Of a DNA stretch of 64,000 bases, positions 24,808 to 34,025 are shown piece by piece. Origin of the DNA: Kutzneria buriramensis. GTDB lineage: Bacteria; Actinomycetota; Actinomycetes; Mycobacteriales; Pseudonocardiaceae. The translations under genes were made by a program, and so were the position numbers. The stretch lies in contig NZ_CP144375.1 of assembly GCF_043575855.1 (NCBI RefSeq), positions 9,176,001-9,240,000 on the forward strand. The letters are read 5' to 3'. A model generated the notes under the pieces. It saw only the letters and a program-made list of their open reading frames with translations, was not told where the DNA came from and did no database searches. The number at the start of each line of letters is the position of its first letter. Positions within the stretch are counted from its first letter, which is position 1.

Positions 24808-25287
24808 TCAACCGGTCGGACCCACCCGGCGGATCAGCAATTCACGGAACATGTGCTCATCGGACGGGAGCGCGAAGGCGCGGTGCGGCACGGCGTACAC
24901 GGGGCCGTGCGCCCGCGCGCCGGCCCGCAGCACGATGCCGTGCTCGGTCTCGTGCCACGCCTGGAGCGAGGACCAGGCCAGCTCGCCCGGCAGGCCGGTG
25001 CCGTGCAGGCGCAGCGCGTACTCGTCGGCGGTGGCCCGCACGCGCTGGTTCGCGGACACGGTGTCCCGGTAGAGCAGGCGGGCCTGCCACGGCACGCCGA
25101 TGGCGACCGCACCGGCCGCCACCAGGCACAACAGTGCCGCCGACGGGTTGTCGACGAGCAGCAGGACGGCCGCCAGCATCACCAGGCAGACCGCGAAAGC
25201 GGGAGCGAAGCGAACGGCCGGCGCGACGGCGCGCAGCGCGTCCCGGCGATCGGCCGGCTCCGGCTCCCAGGAGAACTCGACGCGCAC
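24808..25287 (-). CDS. YcxB-like membrane protein
   Basis: A 159-residue protein. Two hydrophobic helices (about 28-45 and 48-66) are followed by a beta-rich cytoplasmic domain of the YcxB type, with pattern ADEYALRLHG, ELAWSSLQAWHET, YAVPHRAFALPSDEHMFREL. The function of this family is unknown. The GTG start is preceded by GGAGG. The gene is the first of a two-gene minus-strand operon and is divergent from the SARP-STAND regulator. Confidence 0.82.
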   Translation of the reverse strand: MRVEFSWEPEPADRRDALRAVAPAVRFAPAFAVCLVMLAAVLLLVDNPSAALLCLVAAGAVAIGVPWQARLLYRDTVSANQRVRATADEYALRLHGTGLPGELAWSSLQAWHETEHGIVLRAGARAHGPVYAVPHRAFALPSDEHMFRELLIRRVGPTG

Positions 25288-25493
25288 TGGCGCCTCCGTA
25301 ATCTACGTCACACTGCGGATGCGCCAGTCTGCTCCGGAAGAGTGATCGATTGCCACTTCGGCGCGCCGGGCGGTCGTCCATGTTCGCCGAGCGTCATCGG
25401 CCTGGACCGTCCGTAATAGAACTGACAACGGTTCGCATTCTCTTTCGCGCTGTATGCTCCCGGCGCGGCTCTGCTGGGGCAGGTGGTGGAAAG

Positions 25494-28358
25494 GTGCACG
25501 CGGCGAACGGGGTTCCGCTGCGGGTCGAGGTGCTGGGACCGGTGCGGGCGCTGCTCGGGGATCGCGAGATCGCACTGGGTCCCCCGATGCAGCGCGCCTT
25601 GCTCGCGCTGCTGGCGCTGCGCGCGAATCGCGCCGTCGGCCGCACGGAACTGGTCGACGCCCTCTGGGGCGACGACCCGCCGACCACCGCCGGCGGCAGC
25701 GTCTCCACCTATCTCTCGGCCCTGCGGCGGGCCCTCGAACCGGACCGTCCGAGCCGTGCGCCGAGCGCGCTTCTGGTCTCCGCCGGCGCGAATTCCGGGT
25801 ACATGCTCCGGCTGGAAAGCGGCGCGCTGGACTCGGACCAGGCCGAACAGCTGCGTGAACGGGCAAGAATCGCGCGAAGTTCAGGCGATCTTCACGGCGC
25901 GGTGGTCCAGCTCCAGTCGGCGCTGCGGCTGTGGCGGGGGCTGCCGTTCGACGGGATCTCCTGCCCGTTCGTCGCGGGCGAACGAGCCCGGGTCGACGAG
26001 CTACGGCTGGCCACGGTGGAGTCGTTGGCCGACGCCCTGATCGCGCTCGGCCGCAACGACGACGCCGTCGCCGAGCTGTCGCCGGTCGTCCGGCAGCAGC
26101 CGCTGCGCGAGCGGCCGCGGGCGCTGCTGATGACCGCCCTCTACGGCTCCGGCCGCAAGGCCGACGCGTTGGAGGTCTTCGAGGACGGCCGCCGCGTGCT
26201 CGTCGACGAACTCGGCATCGAGCCCGGCCCCGAGCTGCGGGACCTGCACCGCGACCTGGTCGCGGACAGGCCGGCCGCGCCGGCGCCGGTCGCCGCGCCC
26301 GTCAGCACCGGCGTCGCGACCACGCCGAAGCCGGCCCAGTTGCCGCACGACGTCCCCGGCTTCACCGGCCGCGTGGACGAGTTGGCGCAGCTGGAGGAGG
26401 TTCTCGTCGGCGGGGACCGGACGGTGGCGGTGATCTCCGCGATCGACGGCAGCGGCGGCATCGGCAAGACGGCGCTGGCCGTGCACGTCGCGCACCGCGT
26501 CGCCGAGCAGTTCCCGGACGGCCAGCTCTACGTGAACCTGCGCGGGTTCGACCCGCAGCAGCCGCCGCTGCAGCCGGCGGCGGCGCTGGGGCAGCTGCTA
26601 CGCGGCCTGGGCGTGGAGGCGTCGGCGATCCCGGCGGAGACCGACGAGCAGGCGGGCCTGTACCGGAGCCTGATCGCCGGCAAGCGGATGTTGGTGCTGC
26701 TGGACAACGCCGCCAGCACCGATCAGGTGCGGCCGCTGCTGCCGGGCAGCCCCAGCTGTTCGGTGATCGTGACGAGTCGTAGCCGCCTCGGCGGGCTGGT
26801 CGCCCGTGACGGGGCGCATCGCGTCACGCTGGACGTGTTGGCGGAGCCGGAGTCGTTGGAGATGCTCGCCGCCGGCGTCGGGGCGGCGCAGATCGAGGCG
26901 CAGCCGGAGGCTGCCGCCGAGCTGGCCCGCCTGTGCGGGCACCTGCCGCTGGCGCTGCGGATCGCCGCCGCGCAGCTCAACGACCGGCCGCACCTGGACT
27001 TGGACGATCTTTGCCAGGAGCTGGCCGACGAGCGGGCCCGCCTGGACGTGCTGGCGGTGGACGACGAGAGCACGGCCGTGCGGGCGGTGTTCTCGTGGTC
27101 GTACCACGCGTTGAAGCCGGAACCGGCCCGTATGTTCCGCATGCTGGGGCTGCACGCCGGCACCGAGATCAGCGTCGCCGCCGCGGCCGCGCTGGCCAAT
27201 GTGCCGGTGGTGCGGGCCCGGCGGCTGCTGGACGTCGTGGCTAGCGGACACCTGCTGGAGGGCGTCGGCCGCGACCGCTACCGCTTCCACGACCTGCTGC
27301 GCGTGTACTCGGCGGAGTGCGCCGCCGAGCACGACAGCCGGGCAGAGCGGATCGCCGCCGTGAGCCGGCTGCTGGACTTCTACCTGCACACCGCGAACAC
27401 CGTCGACGAGATGCTGGCGCCGTTCCGGCGGCGCTCCGAGCTGCCGCCGCCGGTGCCGGGCGGGCAGCCGGCGACGTTCACCGACAGCAGCGCGGCGCTG
27501 GCGTGGTGCGAGGCGGAGCTGGCCAACCTCGTCGCCGCCACCGCGCAGGCAGCCGAGCTCGGCGACACCTACCACGCCACCGGGATTCCCGCCTCGATGT
27601 GGGCGTTCTTCGCGCTGCGCACGCCGTGGCCGGAGTGGATTTCCAGTCACCAGACGGGAATCGGCGCGGCGGTGGCCGCCGGCGACCGCTACGGCGAGGT
27701 GCGGCTGCTGATCGGACTCGGCTACTGCTACAACGAGCTGCGCCGGCACATGCAGGTGCTGGAGTGCATGGAGCGGGCCCGGGTCGTGTATGAGCCGCTG
27801 GCCGGCGGGCCGCTCGACCACGTCGTCGAGGGCTCGCTGGGGCCGGCGTACTTCTGGGCCGGGCGGGTGGACGAGGCGTTCGAGCTGACCAACCGCGCGC
27901 TGACCGCCGCCCGCGACATCGGCGACCGGTGGAGCGAGGCTTGGGCGCTGAGCCACCTCGGGTCGTACTGCCGGGTCCTGGGCCGGTACCAGGAGTCCGT
28001 GGCCGATTTCGACCGGGCGCTGGGGCTGTTCGTGGAGATGGACGACCGGGCCGGGGCGATCAAGGTGTACCGGGAGCTGGGCGAGGCGCACCGGCACTTC
28101 GGCAAGCTCGACCGGGCTGCCGACTGCTTCCGCGGCGCCGTCCGGCTGTTCCGCGAGTCCGGCGGCCGGCCCGGGGAGGCGTGGTCCCTGCACGAGCTGG
28201 CCAGCGTCCTGCACGAGGACGGCCGGCTGGACGAGGCCAAGGAGTCCTGGGAGCAGTCGCTGGCGATCCTCGAGGAGGTCGGCGACCACCGCGTGGAACA
28301 GGTCCGCCGCCGCCTCGCCGCCATAGACGCCGCCGCCGGCGTCCGCCGCCCCCGCTAG
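25494..28358 (+). CDS. SARP/AfsR-type STAND regulator (BTAD, NB-ARC, TPR)
   Basis: A 954-residue activator. The N-terminal OmpR-like winged helix (LRVEVLGPVRALLG...PPMQRALLALLALRANRAV) is followed by the BTAD helical domain (about 100-245, with RPRALLMTALYGSGRKADALEVF). The NB-ARC ATPase has P-loop GSGGIGKTA near 318-326, and C-terminal TPRs complete it. AfsR-like proteins activate antibiotic pathways or stress genes. The frame is open to 25350, but the GTG at 25494 has GTGGAAAG upstream and begins the conserved strand. No biosynthetic cluster lies next to it. Confidence 0.92.
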   Translation: MHAANGVPLRVEVLGPVRALLGDREIALGPPMQRALLALLALRANRAVGRTELVDALWGDDPPTTAGGSVSTYLSALRRALEPDRPSRAPSALLVSAGANSGYMLRLESGALDSDQAEQLRERARIARSSGDLHGAVVQLQSALRLWRGLPFDGISCPFVAGERARVDELRLATVESLADALIALGRNDDAVAELSPVVRQQPLRERPRALLMTALYGSGRKADALEVFEDGRRVLVDELGIEPGPELRDLHRDLVADRPAAPAPVAAPVSTGVATTPKPAQLPHDVPGFTGRVDELAQLEEVLVGGDRTVAVISAIDGSGGIGKTALAVHVAHRVAEQFPDGQLYVNLRGFDPQQPPLQPAAALGQLLRGLGVEASAIPAETDEQAGLYRSLIAGKRMLVLLDNAASTDQVRPLLPGSPSCSVIVTSRSRLGGLVARDGAHRVTLDVLAEPESLEMLAAGVGAAQIEAQPEAAAELARLCGHLPLALRIAAAQLNDRPHLDLDDLCQELADERARLDVLAVDDESTAVRAVFSWSYHALKPEPARMFRMLGLHAGTEISVAAAAALANVPVVRARRLLDVVASGHLLEGVGRDRYRFHDLLRVYSAECAAEHDSRAERIAAVSRLLDFYLHTANTVDEMLAPFRRRSELPPPVPGGQPATFTDSSAALAWCEAELANLVAATAQAAELGDTYHATGIPASMWAFFALRTPWPEWISSHQTGIGAAVAAGDRYGEVRLLIGLGYCYNELRRHMQVLECMERARVVYEPLAGGPLDHVVEGSLGPAYFWAGRVDEAFELTNRALTAARDIGDRWSEAWALSHLGSYCRVLGRYQESVADFDRALGLFVEMDDRAGAIKVYRELGEAHRHFGKLDRAADCFRGAVRLFRESGGRPGEAWSLHELASVLHEDGRLDEAKESWEQSLAILEEVGDHRVEQVRRRLAAIDAAAGVRRPR

Positions 28359-28361
28359 AAC

Positions 28362-28500
28362 CCCCGCGAGTCGCGCCCTCGGGCACACCGAATGCACGTC
28401 TGGGGCACACCCCGCGAGTCGCGCCCAGCACCAGAACGAATGTCAGCCTGAGGCATACCCCGGCGAATCCCGCCCAGCGTCACACCCATTTCCGGTGTCG
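28362..28500. repeat. Three 48-bp degenerate tandem repeats
   Basis: Units start at about 28362, 28410 and 28458. Each begins CCCCGCGAGTCGCGCCC (or CCCCGGCGAATCCCGCCC), and the first two also share GAATG, then TCTGGGGCACAC or CCTGAGGCATAC. The third is more diverged. They fill the spacer between the SARP-STAND and LuxR genes. No ORF spans them. They look like a dispersed intergenic element rather than a promoter. Confidence 0.7.
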
Positions 28501-28590
28501 TGCAGATCTGAGACCCCAGGCTCGTTTCTGCCCGAAACCTGCAATCGCCCTGTCTGACTGTGTTTCATTTCTGGGCGAACTCGCGGGGGA

Positions 28591-28596
28591 TAGGGT
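28591..28596 (+). promoter_or_regulatory. -10 box of a probable leaderless luxR-type promoter
   Basis: TAGGGT lies 6 nt before the GTG start of the LAL regulator, with only TTTGGG between. No Shine-Dalgarno sequence is present. Confidence 0.4.
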
Positions 28597-28602
28597 TTTG
28601 GG

Positions 28603-31197
28603 GTGTTGCGGGGTCGGAGTCGTGAGGTCGAGGCGCTGGACGGGCTGCTGCGGGACGTGCGTGGCGGGCGGAGCCGGGTGCTGGTGCTGCGGGGCGAGGC
28701 GGGGGCCGGCAAGACGGCGCTGCTGGAGCATCTGATCTCCGCCAGTGCCGGCCAGGTGTGCCGGGCGGTGGGCGTGGAGTCGGAGAGCGAGATCGCCTAC
28801 TCGACGTTGCAGCAGCTCTGCGCGCCGCTGATGGGTCGGCTGGACCGGCTGCCGGAGCCTCAGCGTGACGCCCTCGCGGTCGGCTTCGGGCTCCGGACCG
28901 GCGACGCGCCGGACGCGCTGCTGGTCGGGCTGGCGGTGCTCGGCCTGTTCGCGGAGTCCGCGGCGGAGCGGCCGCTGCTGTGCGTGGTGGACGACGTGCA
29001 GTGGCTGGACCGGATGTCCGAGGTGATCCTGACCTTCGTCGCCCGGCGGCTGGACGCGGAGTCGGTGGCGCTGGTGTTCGCCTCCCGCAGCCCCGGCGAC
29101 GAGGAGATCCTCGGCGGCCTGCCGGAGCTCCGCGTCGACGGACTGTCCGATGTGGACGCTCGCGCGCTGCTGGACTCGGTGCTGCCGGGGCCGGTCGACG
29201 ACCGGGTCCGCGGCCGGATCATCGCCGAGACCCGCGGCAATCCGTTGGCGCTGCTGGAACTTCCGCGCGATCTGACGCCGGCGGAGCTGGCGTTCGGCTT
29301 CGGCGGCCAGAGCGTGACGCCACTGGTGAGCCGGATCGAGGACGGTTTCCAGCGGCGCATCGCCGTGCTGCCGGAGGACACCCGGGTGCTGCTGCTGGCC
29401 GCCGCGGTCGAGCCGCTCGGCGACGTCCCGCTGCTGTGGCGGGCACTTCAGCGCCTGAACGTCGGGCCGGACGCCGCGGTGCCGGCCGAGTCGGCGGGCC
29501 TTATCCAGCTCGGTGCACGCGTGAGGTTCCGGCATCCCCTTGTGCGGTCGGCGAGTTGGCGGTCCGCGCCGCCGGCGCTGCTCCGCGACGTGCACCGGGC
29601 GTTTGCCGAAGTCACCGATCCGCAACAGGATCCGGACCGGCGGGCCTGGCACCGTGCCCACGCCGTCCTCGGTCTCGACGAGGAGGTCGCCGCCGAGCTG
29701 GAGCAGTCGGCGGATCGGGCCCGTTCGCGGGGCGGGCACGCCGCGGCGGCGACGTTCCTCGAACGCGCCGCGGAGTTGACGTCCGATCCGAAGGCCAGGG
29801 CCGCCCGTGCGCTGGCGGCCGCGCGTTCCCGGTTCGCCGCCGGCGAGCCGGCGAAGGTGCCGGAGCTGTTGGCCGCCGCCGAGATCGGGCCGCTGGATCC
29901 GTTGCAGCGGGCCGAGGTCGAACGCCTGCGCGCCCAGATCTCGTTCACGGTGGGCCCGTTGCTCGCGGCCGCCCGTCGGCTGGAGGAACTGGACCTGGTC
30001 GCCGCGCGGGAGACCTACCTGTGGGCGCTCGGCGCCGCCCTGCAGTGCGTCGACACGGACGATCCGCGGATGGCGGCCGAGGCCGGACTGGCGGCGCCGG
30101 CCGGCGCCGAACCGGCCGGTGCGTTGCTGACCGGCCTGGCGACCTGGGTCCTCGACGGCTCGCTGCCCTCGCTGTCCCCCGTTCCCGAGGACGATCTGAG
30201 CCTGCTTCGGCTGACCGTTCCCGTCGCCCAGGAGGTGTGGGACGACGGGGCGTGGCATCGCCGTACCGAACTCGCCGTCGACGCCGCGCGCCGAGCCGGG
30301 GCGCTCGCGGTTCTGGCGTCGGCGTTGACCTTCCGTGCCGATGTCCTGATCCATGCCGGGCGTTTCGCCGACGCCTCAGCGCTTCTCGACGAGGCGAAGT
30401 CCATTCAGGACGCCACGGGCCTCGCCGGCGACCCTGCCGCCGGGCTCATCCTGGCCGCGCTGCGCGGTGAGGACCAGCCGGTCGACGCCGCCGAAGGACG
30501 CCTCGCGGCCGTGGCCAGCCACGCCCGGGCCGTGCTGTGCAACGGCCTCGGCCAGTACGCGGCCGCTGTCAAGGCGGCGACGCGTGCCGCCGAACGCGCC
30601 GATCTCGGCGTCACCAACTGGGCGCTGGCCGAGCTGGTCGAGGCCGCCGCCCACGCCGGCGAAACCGCCGTCGCCGCAACGGCTCGGGATCGCCTCGCCG
30701 AACGCACCTCCGCCGCCGGCACCAACTGGGCCCTGGGCACGCAGGCCCTCGCCGACGCGCTCGTCACGTCCGCGGAGGACCGCTACACCGAGGCGATCGA
30801 GCGCCTCGACGCCACCCACCTCGGGCTGCTCACCGCGCGGGCTCGGCTCCTCTACGGCGAGTGGCTGCGCCGCGAGAACCGGCGCGTCGACGCCCGTGCC
30901 CAGCTGCGGTTGGCCCACGCGGCCTTCACCGCGGCCGGTGCCACCGGCTTCGCCGACCGTGCCGGTCGCGAGCTGACCGCGACCGGCGAGACCGTACGAA
31001 AGCGATCCGCCGACGCCGTCGAGGAACTCACCCCGCAGGAGGCCCAGATCGCCCGGCTCGCCGTCGCCGGCCGGACCAACCCGGAGATCGCCGCCACGCT
31101 GTTCCTCAGTCCCCGCACGGTGGAATGGCACCTGCGCAAGGTGTTCACCAAGCTGGGCATCGGGTCGCGAAGGGAGTTGGCCGGCGCGCTGCGCTGA
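28603..31197 (+). CDS. Large LuxR-type ATP-binding regulator (LAL family)
   Basis: An 864-residue regulator. An AAA-type ATPase domain opens the protein, with P-loop GEAGAGKTA at 31-39 and Walker B VVDDVQWLD. A long helical sensor region follows. The C-terminal LuxR helix-turn-helix is intact (LTPQEAQIARLAVAGRTNPEIAATLFLSPRTVEWHLRKV). LAL proteins are activators that bind small inducers. The GTG start appears to be leaderless. Nothing co-directional follows, so its target is not indicated by context. Confidence 0.93.
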   Translation: MLRGRSREVEALDGLLRDVRGGRSRVLVLRGEAGAGKTALLEHLISASAGQVCRAVGVESESEIAYSTLQQLCAPLMGRLDRLPEPQRDALAVGFGLRTGDAPDALLVGLAVLGLFAESAAERPLLCVVDDVQWLDRMSEVILTFVARRLDAESVALVFASRSPGDEEILGGLPELRVDGLSDVDARALLDSVLPGPVDDRVRGRIIAETRGNPLALLELPRDLTPAELAFGFGGQSVTPLVSRIEDGFQRRIAVLPEDTRVLLLAAAVEPLGDVPLLWRALQRLNVGPDAAVPAESAGLIQLGARVRFRHPLVRSASWRSAPPALLRDVHRAFAEVTDPQQDPDRRAWHRAHAVLGLDEEVAAELEQSADRARSRGGHAAAATFLERAAELTSDPKARAARALAAARSRFAAGEPAKVPELLAAAEIGPLDPLQRAEVERLRAQISFTVGPLLAAARRLEELDLVAARETYLWALGAALQCVDTDDPRMAAEAGLAAPAGAEPAGALLTGLATWVLDGSLPSLSPVPEDDLSLLRLTVPVAQEVWDDGAWHRRTELAVDAARRAGALAVLASALTFRADVLIHAGRFADASALLDEAKSIQDATGLAGDPAAGLILAALRGEDQPVDAAEGRLAAVASHARAVLCNGLGQYAAAVKAATRAAERADLGVTNWALAELVEAAAHAGETAVAATARDRLAERTSAAGTNWALGTQALADALVTSAEDRYTEAIERLDATHLGLLTARARLLYGEWLRRENRRVDARAQLRLAHAAFTAAGATGFADRAGRELTATGETVRKRSADAVEELTPQEAQIARLAVAGRTNPEIAATLFLSPRTVEWHLRKVFTKLGIGSRRELAGALR

Positions 31198-31203
31198 CAC
31201 TCC

Positions 31204-31626
31204 TCACCTGCCCTTGAGCGGCACGGCGAACGACTTGCGCAGGCTCGCCGGTCCGACCAGCGGCAGCGCGGCCGCCAGGAGCCGCTGCTTGACGTTGTGG
31301 GGGTTCCGGGTCAGCTCGACCTCGACCCGGGTGCCCTCGCCCTCCGGCGTCAGCTGGATGACCCAGCCGCCACCCTCGCCGAACAGCTTGGACTCACGGG
31401 TGGTGACGGTGACCTTGGTGGCGTCCCAGTCGTACCGGGCACGTTCCCAGGCGGCGGCGGTGCCCTCGGTCACCTCGGCCCAGTTGTCGCCGCGGTCGTG
31501 CACGGTGAAGTGCTCGGCGTCGATGGACGGCCAGTGCTGGGGGCGGTCGGGGCCGAAGTCGGTGAGCACGGCCAGGGCCTCGGCGGGGCTGAGCGTGGAG
31601 ACGAGGTGGAAGCGCGTGACGGACAT
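31204..31626 (-). CDS. SRPBCC (START-like) family protein
   Basis: A 140-residue single-domain protein with the SRPBCC fold pattern: VTRFHLVSTLSPAEALAVLTDF, a central beta-sheet, and a long C-terminal helix ending NVKQRLLAAALPLVG. Such proteins bind hydrophobic ligands in a helix-grip pocket. No catalytic function is evident. It converges on the LAL regulator, whose stop is only 6 nt away. Confidence 0.82.
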   Translation of the reverse strand: MSVTRFHLVSTLSPAEALAVLTDFGPDRPQHWPSIDAEHFTVHDRGDNWAEVTEGTAAAWERARYDWDATKVTVTTRESKLFGEGGGWVIQLTPEGEGTRVEVELTRNPHNVKQRLLAAALPLVGPASLRKSFAVPLKGR

Positions 31627-31778
31627 TTTTCCTGCCCTTTCTCGGTGTTTCGGACAGGGGAAAGCTTCGCCCGGCCCGCACCCCGGTCGCCCCAGGGCAA
31701 CTCACTGGTGCGCACCCTGGGCCCGTCACCTGCGGTCCAGCGTGGGGCCGGTTCGCGTCACCACGCAGTCTTTGATCG

Positions 31779-32552
31779 CTACCCGATCGCGCAGTCGGCG
31801 AGTAGCGCCTTGGCCTCGTGGACGTCCGCGCTCCCCAGGATCCGGTCCACTCGCGCCGTGAAGTCGCCGGGCACGCCGGGGAGCCGCGCCGCGCTCGCCA
31901 CGGCGTTCTTCTCCGTCGCCAGCCACGTGCCGGCCCGGGCGTGCAGCACGTGCACGAGGCACCCGATGGCCCGGAACAGGAATCCCGTGGCGGAGAACCG
32001 GTCGCCGCGCAGTGCCGGGGTTTCTGCGTTCTGTATGCAGAATCCCGCCTCGAAGCCGTAAACCCGGTCGATCGCCGCCGCCAGCTCCCGCGGATAGGGA
32101 TCCAGCCGCGCCCGGACGTCGGTCAGCGCCCCGGCGGGATCCGCCAGCACACGCGCGGTGGCCAGCTCGGCGAGATAGGCGTACGAGAAGAACCCCAGCG
32201 GATGCCCGACCTGCTGCTCGCAGCGCACGACGCCCCGCAGCGCCTCGTCCAACACCGCCTCGACCCGGTCCAGATCCCGCCACAACAGGTCCGTCTTGGT
32301 CCCGGGGGTCTTGAGCCACGCCCCGCCGTCCACCCACGGACCCCACTCGCCGGGCCCGGCGACGGTCGATCCGGGGTGCTCGGCGGCGATTTCGCGGAGA
32401 GCGGACAGGTCCATCGGGCCCCGCCGGTACACGCCGAGGTCGGTGTCGGAGTGCTCGTCGGCGGTGCCGCGGGCGCGGGATCCGCCCAGCACCACGCCGA
32501 TCACGCCGGGCACGTCCGCCAGCCGGGCCGCCAGCGCGTCGAGATCGATCAT
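31779..32552 (-). CDS. Nucleotidyltransferase-domain protein
   Basis: A 257-residue protein. The minimal nucleotidyltransferase motif GGSRARG...SDTD places the metal ligands at D36 and D38, with G24-S25 binding the nucleotide triphosphate. The C-terminal helical part resembles the KNTase-C or DUF4037 type. Relatives modify aminoglycosides or AMPylate proteins; here the target is unknown. The frame is open much further upstream, but the ATG at 32552 precedes the domain. It is divergent from the MoxR-like gene across 69 bp. Confidence 0.85.
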   Translation of the reverse strand: MIDLDALAARLADVPGVIGVVLGGSRARGTADEHSDTDLGVYRRGPMDLSALREIAAEHPGSTVAGPGEWGPWVDGGAWLKTPGTKTDLLWRDLDRVEAVLDEALRGVVRCEQQVGHPLGFFSYAYLAELATARVLADPAGALTDVRARLDPYPRELAAAIDRVYGFEAGFCIQNAETPALRGDRFSATGFLFRAIGCLVHVLHARAGTWLATEKNAVASAARLPGVPGDFTARVDRILGSADVHEAKALLADCAIG

Positions 32553-32608
32553 GCTGGCGAAGTCTGCCGGTGGAGTTGCTCCACGTCGACCTATTTGCCA
32601 ACGGCTAT

Positions 32609-32614
32609 TAGCTT
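32609..32614 (+). promoter_or_regulatory. -10 box of a probable leaderless moxR-type promoter
   Basis: TAGCTT lies 7 nt before the GTG start of the MoxR-like gene. Confidence 0.35.
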
Positions 32615-32621
32615 CGTAAGG

Positions 32622-34025
32622 GTGACAGTTGTTCCGACCCCACCCCACTCGCTGCCGACGACCGTGGGCCAGTTGCGCGCCGCCGGCCACGAGCCCCGCT
32701 CCGTCAAGGCCGAACTGCGGGACAACCTGCTCGGCGCGCTGCGCGCCGGGCGCGACCCGTGGCCCGGCATCGTGGGCTTCGACCGCACGGTGCTGCCGCA
32801 GCTGGAGCGGGCCATCATCGCCGGCCACGACGTCGTGCTGCTCGGCGAGCGCGGCCAGGGCAAGACCCGCCTGCTGCGCACGCTCGCCGGGCTGCTGGAC
32901 GAGTGGACGCCGGTGATCGCCGGCGCCGAGCTCGCCGAGCACCCGCTCGACCCGATCACGCCCGCCTCCCGCCGCCGCGCCGCGGAGCTGGGCGACGACC
33001 TGCCGGTGTCCTGGCTGCACCGGTCCCAGCGCTACACCGAGAAGCTGGCCACCCCGGACACCTCCGTCGGCGACCTGATCGGCGACGTGGACCCGGTCAA
33101 GGTGGCCGAGGGCCGCAGCCTCGGCGACCCGGAGACCATCCACTTCGGACTCGTGCCCCGGGCGCACCGCGGCATCGTGGCCATCAACGAGCTGCCCGAC
33201 CTGGCCGAGCGCATCCAGGTGGCGCTGCTCAACGTCATGGAGGAGCGCGACATCCAGGTCCGCGGCTACACGCTGCGGCTGCCGCTGGACGTGCTGCTCG
33301 TGGCCACGGCCAACCCCGAGGACTACACCAACCGCGGCCGCATCATCACGCCGCTCAAGGACCGGTTCGGCGCCGAGGTCCGCACCCACTACCCGCTGGA
33401 GGTCGCCGGCGAGATCGACCTGATCCGCCAGGAGGCCCAGCTCGTCGCCGAGGTCGGCGACCACCTGGTCGAGGTCGTCGCCCGGTTCGTGCGGCACCTG
33501 CGCGAGTCGGCGTCGGTCGACCAGCGCTCCGGCGTGTCCGCCCGGTTCGCCATCGCGGCGGCCGAGACGGTCGCCGCCGCGGCCCTGCGCCGGGCCGCGC
33601 TCACCGGCGAGTCGCCGGCCGTGGCGCGTCCCGTCGACCTGGAGGCGGTGCCGGCGGTGCTGCGCGGCAAGCTGGAGTTCGAGTCCGGTGAGGAGGGCCG
33701 CGAGCACGAGATCCTGGAGCACCTGCTGCGCCGCTCCATCGCCGACACGGCGCGCGGCAAGCTGGCCGGGCTGAACCTGCGGTCGCTGGCCGAGGCCGTC
33801 ACCGAGGGGCACCCGGTGTCCACCGGCGAGCGCGTGCCGGCCACCGAGGTCCTTGCGGCGCTGCCGGAACTGCCCGTGCTGCACGAGGTCGCGGCGCGCC
33901 TGGACGTCAAGGCGGACCAGCCGGCGGGCTGGATCGCGTCGGCGGTCGAGTTCGCGCTGGAGTACCTGTACCTCAGCCGCCAGCTGGGCAAGGACGCCGA
34001 CGACGAGATGACGGTCTACGGCTGA
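32622..34025 (+). CDS. MoxR-like AAA+ ATPase
   Basis: A 467-residue AAA+ protein of the magnesium-chelatase/MoxR clade. The P-loop GERGQGKTR starts at residue 75. The Walker B/sensor region includes HRGIVAINELPDLAERIQ, ALLNVMEERDIQVRG and ATANPEDYTNRGRIITPLKDRF. MoxR ATPases pair with VWA proteins as chaperones for metal-cofactor insertion or complex assembly. The next gene is such a VWA protein, joined by a TGATG stop/start overlap. The client is unknown. Confidence 0.93.
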   Translation: MTVVPTPPHSLPTTVGQLRAAGHEPRSVKAELRDNLLGALRAGRDPWPGIVGFDRTVLPQLERAIIAGHDVVLLGERGQGKTRLLRTLAGLLDEWTPVIAGAELAEHPLDPITPASRRRAAELGDDLPVSWLHRSQRYTEKLATPDTSVGDLIGDVDPVKVAEGRSLGDPETIHFGLVPRAHRGIVAINELPDLAERIQVALLNVMEERDIQVRGYTLRLPLDVLLVATANPEDYTNRGRIITPLKDRFGAEVRTHYPLEVAGEIDLIRQEAQLVAEVGDHLVEVVARFVRHLRESASVDQRSGVSARFAIAAAETVAAAALRRAALTGESPAVARPVDLEAVPAVLRGKLEFESGEEGREHEILEHLLRRSIADTARGKLAGLNLRSLAEAVTEGHPVSTGERVPATEVLAALPELPVLHEVAARLDVKADQPAGWIASAVEFALEYLYLSRQLGKDADDEMTVYG

